Positions 1 to 9,221 of a stretch of 64,000 nt of DNA are shown in pieces. Both the position numbers and the translations under genes were made by a program. Source of the DNA: an uncultured bacterium (lineage in GTDB: Bacteria > Hydrogenedentota > Hydrogenedentia > Hydrogenedentales > CAILVY01). How positions within the stretch are numbered: the stretch's first letter is position 1; each line of letters begins with the position of its first letter. The notes beneath the pieces are model-generated. The model was not told the origin of the DNA and made no database searches. It worked only from the letters and a program-made list of their open reading frames with translations. The stretch covers positions 52,010 through 116,009 of the forward strand of contig CALEDJ010000020.1 of the NCBI GenBank assembly GCA_937951485.1, in the 5' to 3' direction.

Positions 1-2
1 CG

Positions 3-1793
3 GGGCTCTTGCCGCTGCCGGAACGCACCCCGCTCAACGCCAGGGTTTTTGACCGCATCGAGCGCGACGGGTACAGCGTGGAGAAGGTCCATTTCGAGGC
101 ATGGCCGGGTTTCCTGGTGACCGGCAACCTCTACCGCCCGATCGGCGAAGGGCCGTTCCCCGCCATTGTCAACCCGCACGGCCATTGGCAGAACGGACGT
201 CTGGAAAACAGCGAGACGGGGTCGGTGCCGGGGCGTTGCATCACCCTGGCGCGCATGGGTATTGTGGCCTTCTCCTACGACATGATCGGCTACAACGACA
301 GCATGCAGTTCCCGCACAACTGGGGGGGCGAACGTGAGAAACTATGGGGGGTGCATCCCTTCGCGATGCAACTGTGGTCGAGCATCCGCGCCGTGGATTT
401 CGTCGAAAGCCTGCCCTATGTGGACCGGGACCGCATCGGCTGCACCGGTGCATCCGGCGGCGGCACGCAGACCTTTGCTCTGATGGCCGTGGACATGCGC
501 ATCAAAGCCGCCGCGCCGGTCAACATGATTTCCTCGACCATGCAGGGCGGTTGCCTCTGTGAAAACGCGCCTGTCCTGCGCCTGGACAACTCGAACATGG
601 AGATCGGCGCGCTCATGGCGCCGCGCCCGCTCCTGCTGGTCTCCGCCACGGGCGACTGGACCCGCGAGACGCCCCGCGTCGAGTATCCCGCCATCCGATC
701 CATCTACGCGCTCTATGACGCCGCCGACAAGGTCAGCAACGTCCACATTGACGCGGGCCACAACTACAACCAGGCCAGCCGCGAGGCGATGTACCGCTTC
801 TTCGGCAGGTGTTTCCTCGGTGAACGCGACTGGGACCAGTTCACGGAACCGCCGTTTGAGGTCGAGGACGAGGCGGCGCTCCGCGTCTTTGCCGACAAGC
901 AGGCCATAAGCGGATACCCATCCAGGGACGAGGTGATTGCATCGGTCATTGCGCGCATCCGCGACAAATGGAGGGCGATCCTGCCACAACGGCCCGAGGA
1001 TGCGCCCGCATTCCGGAAAAGGTACGGCGGCCTGCCGGCCGAGGTGATTGGCGCGACCGTGCCACACCCCAATGACTTGTCGTGCGAACGGGTTTCCATC
1101 GAAAAACGCGGGGACCACGTACTCGAACGCTGGATCATCGGGCGCGCGCGCGAAGGTGATGCCATTCCCGCGCTGTTTTACCGTTCAGACGGCCCCGAAG
1201 CGCAGGACGCCGTGCTGCTCGTGCATGGCGCGGGCAAGGCCGCGCTCGCCGACCCGGACGGCAACGGTCCGGGACCGCTCGTGTCCGCGCTGATCGCCGA
1301 AGACAGGGCCGTGCTGTGCATTGACGCCTTTCTGATTGGCGAACACCACGCGCCCGACGTGCGCACCGAGCGCCGCCGCGAGGGGAATTTCATGGACACC
1401 TTCCAGCCCACCGACGCCGCATACCGCGTGCAGGACGTGATCACCGCCATGACCTTCCTCCGCGCGCGGCGCGACCTCACCGGACGCATCACGCTGGCGG
1501 GTTTGGAAGAGGCCGGGTTGTGGTGCCTTTTCGCCGGCGCGATTGACGGCGGCGCGGCGGCCACCCTGGCCGACATGAACGGCTTCGCGCTGGACGATGA
1601 CGACGCCTGGGTGAAGGACTGCTACATTCCCTGCATCCGCGCCGTCGGCGATGTGCGCACCGCCGCCGCGCTGATCGCGCCGCGGCGGCTCACCCTCATG
1701 AACACCGGCGCGCCGGACGACGGCGGGTGGTGCGGCGCGCACGTCGAAACGGGCACCTTGCCGCTCGATGCCATTGTGGAGGCGCTCCGGTGA
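3..1793 (+). CDS. Secreted-esterase-like tandem alpha/beta hydrolase, 5' end cut by window edge
   Basis: The frame is open back to base 3, so the true start lies outside the window. The visible protein has about 595 residues. The first half is an alpha/beta hydrolase of the acetyl-xylan esterase/dienelactone hydrolase type. It has an HGHW oxyanion-type segment, a GASGGG nucleophile elbow (Ser near visible residue 149), an acid candidate in TGDWT and a His in AGHNYN. The second half (about 320-594) starts again with a VLLVHGAG strand-turn and looks like a second alpha/beta hydrolase. Its elbow reads AGLEEAG without a Ser, so it is probably inactive or structural. The likely role is deacylation of a carbohydrate or related ester; the substrate cannot be read. 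The stop codon overlaps the next start (GTGA). Confidence 0.75.
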   Translation, partial: GLLPLPERTPLNARVFDRIERDGYSVEKVHFEAWPGFLVTGNLYRPIGEGPFPAIVNPHGHWQNGRLENSETGSVPGRCITLARMGIVAFSYDMIGYNDSMQFPHNWGGEREKLWGVHPFAMQLWSSIRAVDFVESLPYVDRDRIGCTGASGGGTQTFALMAVDMRIKAAAPVNMISSTMQGGCLCENAPVLRLDNSNMEIGALMAPRPLLLVSATGDWTRETPRVEYPAIRSIYALYDAADKVSNVHIDAGHNYNQASREAMYRFFGRCFLGERDWDQFTEPPFEVEDEAALRVFADKQAISGYPSRDEVIASVIARIRDKWRAILPQRPEDAPAFRKRYGGLPAEVIGATVPHPNDLSCERVSIEKRGDHVLERWIIGRAREGDAIPALFYRSDGPEAQDAVLLVHGAGKAALADPDGNGPGPLVSALIAEDRAVLCIDAFLIGEHHAPDVRTERRREGNFMDTFQPTDAAYRVQDVITAMTFLRARRDLTGRITLAGLEEAGLWCLFAGAIDGGAAATLADMNGFALDDDDAWVKDCYIPCIRAVGDVRTAAALIAPRRLTLMNTGAPDDGGWCGAHVETGTLPLDAIVEALR

Positions 1794-2659
1794 CGGATGC
1801 CGCCCAAAACCCTCCGCGTGACGCGCTTGTGCACATCACCGACATCCATTTCTGGGAGATTGTGCGCAATCCCCTGCAACTTCTGAACAAACGCTTCCTC
1901 GGCAACCTGAACGTCATCCTGCGGCGGCGGCGCGCCTTTGACACCAGCCACGCCGCCGCGTTCGCGGACGCCCTCGCCGCCACCGGTGTGCGCGTGCTGT
2001 TTGCGGGCGGCGATTTCACGTCCACCGCGACCGACGGCGAGTTCCGCCAGGCCGCCGCGTTTCTGGAGAATCTGGCCGCGCGCGGCATGCAGATCATCAT
2101 CATTCCCGGCAACCACGACGTCTATACCTTTGAATCCGTGCGCAAGCGCCGCTTTGAGCGGCATCTGGGGGCCTTTTTGCCGGAAGCGGGGTACCCCTGC
2201 CGCATCACCCTGCCCGGCGGCACGCCGATGGTGCTCGCGCCGACCGTCTGCCCGAATTGGCTCTCCTCGCGCGGGCGCATCGCCGACGCCGACGTGGACC
2301 GCGTCGCCCGGTTGATTGCCGAAGCCCCCCCAGGCCCCCTCATCGTCGGCAGCCACTACCCCGTGCTGCACGCAACAGAAGGTTATGCCTCCGGGCCTAT
2401 GCGCCGCCTGCGCAACGCCGACGCGCTCCGACGCGCGCTCGTGGACGCCGCCGCGCAGCGGCCCATCCTCTTCCTCTCCGGGCACGTCCACCGCTTCAGC
2501 GACCAGCCCGACCCCGAAGCGCCGCGCCTGCGCCACTGCACCACCCCCGCCTTGTTTCATCGCCACCGCCAAGGCGGCATCGCCGGGGCTTTCTCAGAGA
2601 TACACGTCGGACAGGAAGATTTCCTGGTCCGCCCCCACACCCTCCGCGACGACACCTGA
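1790..2659 (+). CDS. Calcineurin-like metallophosphoesterase
   Basis: This 289-residue protein carries the whole metal-ligand series of calcineurin-like phosphoesterases in order: DIH (Asp18, His20), AGGDF, PGNHD, GSHYP and SGHVHR. The start is the GTG at 1790, which shares four bases (GTGA) with the upstream stop. GGAGG at about 1769-1773 inside the upstream gene supports this start over an earlier in-frame GTG at 1727. No signal peptide or membrane segment is visible, so it should be cytoplasmic. The substrate is unknown; nucleotides, phospholipid head groups or phosphoproteins are all possible in this family. Translational coupling suggests it works with the hydrolase before it. Confidence 0.85.
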   Translation: MTDAAQNPPRDALVHITDIHFWEIVRNPLQLLNKRFLGNLNVILRRRRAFDTSHAAAFADALAATGVRVLFAGGDFTSTATDGEFRQAAAFLENLAARGMQIIIIPGNHDVYTFESVRKRRFERHLGAFLPEAGYPCRITLPGGTPMVLAPTVCPNWLSSRGRIADADVDRVARLIAEAPPGPLIVGSHYPVLHATEGYASGPMRRLRNADALRRALVDAAAQRPILFLSGHVHRFSDQPDPEAPRLRHCTTPALFHRHRQGGIAGAFSEIHVGQEDFLVRPHTLRDDT

Positions 2660-2750
2660 CCGTGCAATCCCCGAGCATCAACCCGTGGGGTGTGTCACAC
2701 CGCGGGACCGGCCTGACGCGAGGAAAAACCGGCCCGATACGGCGCAGGGG

Positions 2751-2783
2751 TCGGACCAGTCCGACTTGTCGGACCAGTCCGAC
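2751..2783. repeat. 9-bp-period degenerate repeat, upstream of helicase gene
   Basis: Four consecutive 9-bp units follow the pattern TC(C/G)GACNNG. A second array of the same period and core lies just downstream of the helicase gene at 5581-5613. The rest of 2660-2907 holds no gene. Confidence 0.75.
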
Positions 2784-2907
2784 AAAAACAATCACCCAGC
2801 CGCCCTTGGGGGCGGAACCTTTCCGATTTCTGGAATGCCTGGGGGCTTGAAGTCTGAAAATTTATTCAGTATTCTAAAGGGCGCATCAACAACAAAGGAG
2901 ACCGGCC

Positions 2908-5511
2908 ATGAAGATGACGGAACTGATCCGATACGATGTGCCTGCGGACGTGGTGGCGTTGTGGCGGGAGCGGGAAGGGGAGACGCTGCTGCCGCTGCAG
3001 GAAGTGGCGGTGAAGCGGCACGGGCTGTTCGGGGGGGAGAATCTGCTGATTCAGGCGCCGACCAGTTCGGGCAAGACCTTTATCGGAGAGATGGCGGCGA
3101 TTCAGACGGCGCTGCGCCGCCGGAAGGTGGCGTATCTGGTGCCGCTGAAGGCGCTGGCGGAGGAGAAATACCGGGATTTTCGGGAGAAGTACGAGCATTA
3201 CGGGCTGAAGGTGATTGTGTCGAGCCGGGACCGCCGCGAATATGACCGCGACTTCGAGGCGGGCGACTTCGCGATTGCGGTGGTGGTGTACGAGAAACTG
3301 GCGCAACTGCTGGTGCGGCGTCCGGAGCGCCTTTCCGAGATTCATCTCGTGATAGCGGACGAATTGGAACTGCTTTCCGATCCGGACCGGGGGGCGATGG
3401 CGGAATTGCTGTTGGCGCGGGTGCTGCGGGCGGGCCGCCGCCTCATCGGGCTTTCGGCGGTGCTGGGCGGCGCGGATCGGCTGGCGGCGTGGATGAACGC
3501 CCGGCTGGTCGCCTACGAGCGGCGCCCGGTGGAACTGCGCTACGGCGTGCTGCACGGCGGCGTGTTCCGCTACCGCGGCTACAACGACGGCGCAGAGGGC
3601 GAGGAGGCGATGGAGGACGCGCCGGGCGAGTCGGCCTGGGAGATTCTCACGCGGAACGTGGCGCGGTTGGCAGAGCGGGGCGAATCGAACCTGATTTTCG
3701 TGAAGGCGAAGCACGAGTCGCGCCGTGGCGCGGAATTGCTGGCGGGCCGGTTGCGGCTTCCGGCGGCGGAACACGCGATCGCGGCACTGCGCCGGCGCGA
3801 GCCGACCCGGTCGCGCGACACGCTCATCGAGACGCTCGGCAGCGGAATCGCCTTCCACAACGCCGATATGTCGCCGGAGGAGCGGGCCATCGTGGAGCGG
3901 GCATTCCGCGAAGGGGAAATCAGGGTGATGGTGTCCACCAGCACGCTGGCGGCGGGGATGAACCTGCCCGCGCGCAACGTGTTCCTCAGCGCCGAGAAGT
4001 GGCGCTACGATCAGCGGCTGGGCATCCCATGGAAAACGCCGCTGCTGCGGGCGGAATACGAGAACATGAGCGGCCGCGCCGGCCGTTACGGCGCGGGCCA
4101 CGCCTTCGGGCGCTCCGTGCTCATCGCGACCACGCCGTTCGATCAGGAAACGCTGTGGCGGCGCTATGTGGAGGGCGATCGGGAAGCGGTCGAGCCGCGC
4201 CTGGCGGGAGAATCGCTGGAGAACCATGTGCTGCGCCTGACCGCCTCCCGGTGTTGCCGGACTTCCGAGGAGTTGCTGGATTTCCTGGAGAGCACGCTCA
4301 GCGGGCGCTGGGTCTGGGCGGAGAACTATCCCCTGGACGAGATCGCCTTCAAAATCCGCGCCGCCGTCAACCGCTGCGCCGATGCCGGGGCGATCCAGAT
4401 CAACCCGGAGGGCGGGCTGGACGCCACGCCCTTCGGCATGGCGGCGGCGGCGCGGGGCGTGTCCATCACCACGGCGCACGAACTGGCGCACTGGATCAGC
4501 GAGTCGGAGACGCGGGACTGGATTGACCTGGACCTGCTGTTCGCCGCCGCATCGGTCCCCGACGCGCGGCTGGTGCAGGTGTCGCTGAGCGCACGCGAAT
4601 ACGAGCGGGCGGACTACCCCGGCCTGCTCAAGCGCGTCACGCGCGACGAGCCGATCGCCGCCGATGTCCCCATGAACCGCATCCGCAACTGCAACCTGCA
4701 GCCCTTTTTCGACGAGGTGCGCGCCATCAAGATCGCCCTGTTCCTCAACGAATGGATCGCGCAGTCGCCGGTGCGCGACATCGAGGATCGCTACCACACC
4801 ATGATCGGCCAAATCCTCGCCGCCGCCGACCAGATCAGTTGGATCATTGACGCGACCGCCGCCATCGCCGCCGCGCGCGGCGCGTGCGGCGCGTTCACGG
4901 ACCGCATCCGCACGCTGGCTGAGCGGACGCAGCGCGGCCTGCGCGAGGAAATGCTGCCGGCGGCGCGGTCCGGCGCGCCGGGACTTGACCGTAACGCATT
5001 GATCCGGCTGCATGCCCACGGCCTCTGCGACGCCGCCGCCATCGCCGCCGCGCCCCAGGCCGTACTCGCCCAGTGGATGCCCGCCGATACCGCGCGCGCC
5101 CTCAGGGCGTGGGCGCGCCTGGAACACCCCCCCGCGCCGCCGGGACCGCCCGAAGCGCCGCCGGCCGCGCGGATGCCGGCGCTGATCGTGGACGACGCCT
5201 CCCCCGGCGAGGCGCTGGTGGACGGCGCGCGCGTGCCGCTCCAGGAAAAGCAGTACCGGATGATCCGCGTGCTCGCGGCCAATCCGGGCGTCTGTGTGCC
5301 CTATGACTGTATCTACAAGGCGGTTTGGGGCGACACCGTCGTCGAGGACAACCAGATGCACTTCCAGAAACGTAAACTCGCCGCCGCCATCGCCGCCGCA
5401 TCGCCCCGCCGCGACGGGCTGATCAAGACCATTCCCAAACGCGGCTTCATGCTCGACATGCCCCCCGAAGAGGTATTGGTGAAAGCCTTGGCGGTCGTGC
5501 ATGCCGCGTGA
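2908..5511 (+). CDS. Ski2-like superfamily 2 helicase with C-terminal OmpR-type winged helix
   Basis: 867 residues. The first 500 residues are a Ski2/Hel308-like helicase: Walker A APTSSGKT (50-57), motif II region ADELELL (about 150-156), motif III LSAVLGG, motif V STLAAGMNLPAR and motif VI SGRAGRYG. Motif II ends in Glu instead of the usual His (DELE for DEVH) and motif III is SAV rather than SAT. The middle (about 500-740) resembles the helical and ratchet region of Hel308 enzymes. Residues about 768-850 form a complete Trans_Reg_C (OmpR/PhoB) winged helix, with LQEKQYRMIRVLAANPG, AVWGD and IKTIPKRGFML. The start is set by AAAGGAG before ATG 2908. It stands alone between two short-repeat arrays. 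It probably remodels DNA or RNA at sites chosen by the winged helix; that is inference. Confidence 0.85.
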   Translation: MKMTELIRYDVPADVVALWREREGETLLPLQEVAVKRHGLFGGENLLIQAPTSSGKTFIGEMAAIQTALRRRKVAYLVPLKALAEEKYRDFREKYEHYGLKVIVSSRDRREYDRDFEAGDFAIAVVVYEKLAQLLVRRPERLSEIHLVIADELELLSDPDRGAMAELLLARVLRAGRRLIGLSAVLGGADRLAAWMNARLVAYERRPVELRYGVLHGGVFRYRGYNDGAEGEEAMEDAPGESAWEILTRNVARLAERGESNLIFVKAKHESRRGAELLAGRLRLPAAEHAIAALRRREPTRSRDTLIETLGSGIAFHNADMSPEERAIVERAFREGEIRVMVSTSTLAAGMNLPARNVFLSAEKWRYDQRLGIPWKTPLLRAEYENMSGRAGRYGAGHAFGRSVLIATTPFDQETLWRRYVEGDREAVEPRLAGESLENHVLRLTASRCCRTSEELLDFLESTLSGRWVWAENYPLDEIAFKIRAAVNRCADAGAIQINPEGGLDATPFGMAAAARGVSITTAHELAHWISESETRDWIDLDLLFAAASVPDARLVQVSLSAREYERADYPGLLKRVTRDEPIAADVPMNRIRNCNLQPFFDEVRAIKIALFLNEWIAQSPVRDIEDRYHTMIGQILAAADQISWIIDATAAIAAARGACGAFTDRIRTLAERTQRGLREEMLPAARSGAPGLDRNALIRLHAHGLCDAAAIAAAPQAVLAQWMPADTARALRAWARLEHPPAPPGPPEAPPAARMPALIVDDASPGEALVDGARVPLQEKQYRMIRVLAANPGVCVPYDCIYKAVWGDTVVEDNQMHFQKRKLAAAIAAASPRRDGLIKTIPKRGFMLDMPPEEVLVKALAVVHAA

Positions 5512-5580
5512 TTCGGATTGTTGTGGCCGATTCCCCTTTGTGTTGTGGCCGGTCTTCTTTGTGTTACACCCCCATTAACT

Positions 5581-5613
5581 TCCGACTCGTCTGACTCGTC
5601 CGACTCGTCCGAC
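5581..5613. repeat. 9-bp-period degenerate repeat, downstream of helicase gene
   Basis: Almost four units of TCCGACTCG in tandem, with one C-to-T change. The gap just before it (5519-5560) contains two copies of a TGTTGTGGCCG segment that also occurs in the tandem array at 32763-32962. Confidence 0.75.
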
Positions 5614-5746
5614 GTCTATTGCCACCGATCCCCGGCATTCCGGGAACTCTTTTCATCCGTCGGTGTTTCACCACACGGAACGCGCCGACATCGTCAAACA
5701 GCACGAAACACGGCGCAAGTCAACCCAACCTTGGAGGACCTTGAAC

Positions 5747-6466
5747 ATGAGCAGTACACGCCTGCGTATTCTCGCCGCCATCACGATGACCGTGCTGGCA
5801 TGGCCCGTTTTCGCCCAACAGCCGCCCCCGCCGCCGGGACCGCCTCCCTTGGACCACCCGAAAGTCCGCGAGATATTCGATAACGCGGACAAGGACAAGG
5901 ATGGCAAACTGGATTTCGAGGAATTCAAGGCCGCATTGCAGGCAGGCCGCGAAGTCCTGCGCGAACGCCGCCCGCAGGGTCCGCCGCCTGATCGCATGCA
6001 ACTCCTGGAGCGGCTGCGCGCGGCGGATACGGACGGCGACGGCCGGGTCTCCCTGGAAGAGTTCCGCGCCGCATTCCCCGGTGCGCCGGAAGCCCGTTTC
6101 CGGGAACTTGACCGCAACGCCGACGGCTTCATCAGCCGGGAAGACCTCGTTGACGAGGGTCCCTTGGGACCTCACCCTGAAGCAGGACCGCACCCCGGCA
6201 TCGGACCACGCCCAGAGGGGCAACCGCGCATGCCTTTGCGCGATCGCCTGCACGCCGCCGACCGCGACAGCGACGGCAAGGTGACACTGGAGGAGTTTCG
6301 CGCCGCATTCCCCAACGCGCCGGAAACCCGTTTCAAACAACTTGACACTGACGGTGACGGCGTCATTGACCTGAACAATCTCCCGCCCCGTCCGCCCAGA
6401 GCGCCGCGTGAAGGGGGCGAGGGTCGTCGGCCACGCGAGGGCCGACAGGCGCCCCCCATACAGTAA
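5747..6466 (+). CDS. Secreted EF-hand protein
   Basis: 239 residues with a cleavable signal peptide (likely cut after VFA, residue 23), then a proline-rich spacer and five EF-hand loops. The loops read DKDKDGKLDFEE (48-59), DTDGDGRVSLEE (94-105), DRNADGFISRED (122-133), DRDSDGKVTLEE and DTDGDGVIDLNN; the last is shifted at the final ligand. The C-terminus is rich in Pro, Arg and Gly. GGAGG at 5733-5737 with 9-base spacing selects ATG 5747 over an earlier in-frame ATG at 5663. It probably binds calcium in the periplasm or outside the cell. No partner is apparent. Confidence 0.85.
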   Translation: MSSTRLRILAAITMTVLAWPVFAQQPPPPPGPPPLDHPKVREIFDNADKDKDGKLDFEEFKAALQAGREVLRERRPQGPPPDRMQLLERLRAADTDGDGRVSLEEFRAAFPGAPEARFRELDRNADGFISREDLVDEGPLGPHPEAGPHPGIGPRPEGQPRMPLRDRLHAADRDSDGKVTLEEFRAAFPNAPETRFKQLDTDGDGVIDLNNLPPRPPRAPREGGEGRRPREGRQAPPIQ

Positions 6467-6492
6467 ACCCTTTCCCCCGGAGCAATCCCATC

Positions 6493-6523
6493 AAACGCCC
6501 GGCGCAAGACGCCGGGCGTTTTG
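6493..6523 (+). terminator. Rho-independent terminator after EF-hand gene
   Basis: Perfect 12-bp stem (AAACGCCCGGCG with its complement) and a 5-base loop, ending in a T run. It also serves the T-run of the opposite strand because both arms end in A/T, so it may terminate the convergent GHL10 transcript too. Confidence 0.9.
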
Positions 6524-6630
6524 GGTCATGGAATCCATTACGTTACACCGCAGGAACGGTGGAACGGGGGAAAGTAGATGCCGCGAGGCCGTTCATTTAC
6601 AAACCGAGTCCAGACAAGCCTGGCCGGTTG

Positions 6631-9069
6631 TCAGGGACGCCGGGTGATGCCCATGCCGCAGCGCGGCAGGATTTCCTCCGCCTCCGCCGCGCCGAGGTTG
6701 AAGACGGTGAATCCGCCGGTTTTGTACTTGCGCGTGGCGTTGATTTGGTCAATCAGAGTGATCATGCGATCGGGCGTGGGCCAGACGCTCAGACCGATGC
6801 CGGGATAAAGCGACGTCGCGCCGGCCCATTCCCGTTGGCGGCGCACCAGATGATCGAATTGCGCCGCCCCCGGCGTGTAGTTCATCGGGCAGACGAAGTC
6901 GAGATAGCCCCGTTCGCACCACATCTTCCAGTCCTGCCCGATGTTCTCGCGGTCCATCGGCCAGTTGGGAAAGACGGCGGCGGAGATTTTGACGCCGGGG
7001 CGCGCGGCGCGGACTTCCTGATGCACTGCCGCGACCACGCCGGTGATCTGGTTCCGCCGGAATTCCCGCCAGGCCGCCTGCAATGCGGCGTCATCCACGA
7101 CGGCTTTCGGCCATCCGCGCACCGGCGCGCCGATGCGTTTTTCAAAGCGTTCCCGGCATCCCTCACAGAAACAGGTCCGCCGGTCGGGGTATCGGATATA
7201 GTCCAGATGCACCCCATCCACCGCATAATTGCGGACCACTTCCACCAGGCTTTCCACTTCGAGCCGCTGATTGGCGGGATGCGACGGACAGAGCCAGTCC
7301 GCCACCGGCGCGCCGTCAATATTCTTCTGGATGCGCCCCTCGGCCTTCATGCGGTCCCGGAAGGATTGCGGCGTCCGCGCGCCCATGTTCCAGCAGACCT
7401 TCCAGATATGGCATTCCAGGCCGTATTTGCGGCTGGCCGCAAGGCAGGCGGCGATGGCGTCGCCCTGTTCCGTCACCTGCGGCGCGACAGGCAGGACCGT
7501 GCTGGGGTAATAGGCCACGCCGCCCCAGACCATGTTGGGAATCACGGCGGTGAATCCGTTTTCCGCGAGGATACGAGCACTGTCGTCCCAGGTTTTTCCC
7601 GGAACGCCATAGGCGTCGTGGCACCAGAAGAGACGCTGCTCGCCGGGCCGGGGCGTCTGTACGCGACAAAAGGCTTCCACGAGCCGATCGCGCGCCGCCT
7701 CAGCGGCGGCGATGGCCGAAGCATAACCGCGTTCCTGAAACAATTGCCGGGCGCGCGCATGCTGCGCCTCCGCCTGCGCGATCGCGTCGCGCGCCGCATC
7801 ATCGCGCGCCTGCGCGCGCAGCGCCGCGACGGCGTCCGCGAAATCCGCGCAGGGTCCCAGCGCGCCCGCGCGCTGGATGCGAAACTGCGCCGCGTCCTTC
7901 CAAGACGCCGGGGCAAAGGGGCCGATCATGGAGAGCAGCAGCAGACGCTTGTTTTCCGGGTCATCACGCAGAAGGATATGGGTCATGTGTGCGGCGTGTT
8001 CCGTGATGACGATAGCGGGATGGCCCGTGTTTTTCCCGGTATCGTCGTGCCAGTAGCCGGCGATGCGCCCCTTGCCGCCGATGGGTTCCACCGTTTCTAT
8101 GTTCCAGGACATCTGGCGCGTCACTTCGGGCATGCCGGCCGGGGCGTTTATTGCGGCTTGAATCCGTGCGAAGTGGCCGGGACGTTCCTGGCCGATGCTG
8201 CGCACGGCGCGGATGCCTGCCGCCGCCTGCACGGCGGGCGGCAGGCGGAAAAACGATACCAGGCCGCCGCCGCCCTGGGTGAAACGCTGCAGGCATGCCG
8301 CCGAGGTATCGGTCATCGCAGGGTTGTAGGGCAGGATGATCGCTTTGCGTCCCGCGACCCGCCGATCCGTGAGGTCTTCGTCGCTGATGACGGCGTAGTC
8401 CAAGCCAAGGTCGTCAAGCAGGCGCGCCGCAGTTTTCGCCGCGTCCAGGATGGCGCGCGATTCCGGCACATGCTGTCGCGCGGCCCAATCCCCCCGGATG
8501 ATGGCCAGCGCCGCGTCGCCCGCAGTCAGAGCAAAATTCGCGATCAGGAACGCCGTGGCGGCGCTGCCGCCGCGCCATGCTGCGATGCGGATTCCGTCAA
8601 TCTTGCCCCAGCCGGCGGGGTTTCCCTCCGTACCCATCTCCGCCTTGGCGATGGTGACGAGATTCCATGTGTCGAGGTCGTTGATGGAAAACGGCGCGGA
8701 ATACCAGCCGCCGCCGCTGCGGCAGTAGAAGGTGAATCCGGATATCGGTTCCGGGTTCTCGCAATAGAGATGGAAACGCAACCCGCGGCTTTCGCTGAGG
8801 TCAATGCGAATGTCCAAATCCCAGGTGATACGCTCCATCTCTCCCTGCTGAAAGGGGCAGGGAAAGCGCATGGCGTATTGTCCCGCTTCCGGCGCGGGGA
8901 CGGGCGCCGCCGCCGGCAACGACGGCTTCCACGCGCCGGGCGTTCTCGAAAACTCCGCCAGCCGCATTCCCGCCGCACCGGACGGCGCGGGCGGGGGCGA
9001 CGCCGCCGCGACGCCGATAAAGCCGAGGACGAAAAGCGCAGTACATGCAATGAAATGATTTCGAAACAT
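6631..9069 (-). CDS. GHL10 family glycosyl hydrolase (DUF187-like), secreted
   Basis: 812 residues with a signal peptide (about 1-24, ending AAA before SPP). The N-terminal 200 residues look like a beta-sandwich carbohydrate-binding region. It is followed by a Rossmann-like segment (about 200-330) resembling the GATase/ThuA modules of large glycosidases, and a short helical region. The C-terminal part from about residue 440 is the GHL10 barrel. It starts at LFWCHDAYGVPGKTWDD and includes GVHLDYIRYP with the Cys-rich CFCEGCRERF segment typical of the family. The likely role is hydrolysis of an extracellular polysaccharide; specificity is unknown. Its ATG shares one base with the stop of the small gene before it (TGATG), so it is translationally coupled. 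Confidence 0.8.
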   Translation of the reverse strand: MFRNHFIACTALFVLGFIGVAAASPPPAPSGAAGMRLAEFSRTPGAWKPSLPAAAPVPAPEAGQYAMRFPCPFQQGEMERITWDLDIRIDLSESRGLRFHLYCENPEPISGFTFYCRSGGGWYSAPFSINDLDTWNLVTIAKAEMGTEGNPAGWGKIDGIRIAAWRGGSAATAFLIANFALTAGDAALAIIRGDWAARQHVPESRAILDAAKTAARLLDDLGLDYAVISDEDLTDRRVAGRKAIILPYNPAMTDTSAACLQRFTQGGGGLVSFFRLPPAVQAAAGIRAVRSIGQERPGHFARIQAAINAPAGMPEVTRQMSWNIETVEPIGGKGRIAGYWHDDTGKNTGHPAIVITEHAAHMTHILLRDDPENKRLLLLSMIGPFAPASWKDAAQFRIQRAGALGPCADFADAVAALRAQARDDAARDAIAQAEAQHARARQLFQERGYASAIAAAEAARDRLVEAFCRVQTPRPGEQRLFWCHDAYGVPGKTWDDSARILAENGFTAVIPNMVWGGVAYYPSTVLPVAPQVTEQGDAIAACLAASRKYGLECHIWKVCWNMGARTPQSFRDRMKAEGRIQKNIDGAPVADWLCPSHPANQRLEVESLVEVVRNYAVDGVHLDYIRYPDRRTCFCEGCRERFEKRIGAPVRGWPKAVVDDAALQAAWREFRRNQITGVVAAVHQEVRAARPGVKISAAVFPNWPMDRENIGQDWKMWCERGYLDFVCPMNYTPGAAQFDHLVRRQREWAGATSLYPGIGLSVWPTPDRMITLIDQINATRKYKTGGFTVFNLGAAEAEEILPRCGMGITRRP

Positions 9070-9221
9070 CAGGACGACTTCTTGATAATCGCGTCCACTT
9101 CCGACAGGATAATCCGGCCCACCTCCTTGCGGTGTTCCGGGGAAACCTTGTAATGTTGCAACTGTTCCAGCAATTCGATGGTGCGCATAGCGACCTGGTA
9201 GGCGAAATCCTGCACTTTCAT
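9069..9221 (-). CDS. Small helical protein, 50 residues, unknown
   Basis: A 50-residue protein starting MKVQDFAYQ and ending AIIKKSS, predicted to be mostly helical and cytoplasmic, with no known motif. GAAGGAAGATAC lies just upstream of the ATG. It overlaps the PsiE-like gene by four bases (ATGA) and the GHL10 gene by one base. The double overlap and proper ribosome site argue that it is real despite its size. An in-frame earlier start (9269) would sit inside the upstream gene and is less likely. Confidence 0.65.
   Translation of the reverse strand: MKVQDFAYQVAMRTIELLEQLQHYKVSPEHRKEVGRIILSEVDAIIKKSS

Noticed and set aside
2866..5502. Very long open frame on the minus strand opposite the helicase gene
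   Set aside because: Arg/His/Gly-rich product with no domain; it mirrors the codon pattern of the true gene, whose motifs are complete on the plus strand.
6559..9153. 864-codon open frame on the plus strand opposite the GHL10 gene
   Set aside because: No ribosome site or recognisable domain; high-GC antisense shadow of a gene with a signal peptide and family motifs.
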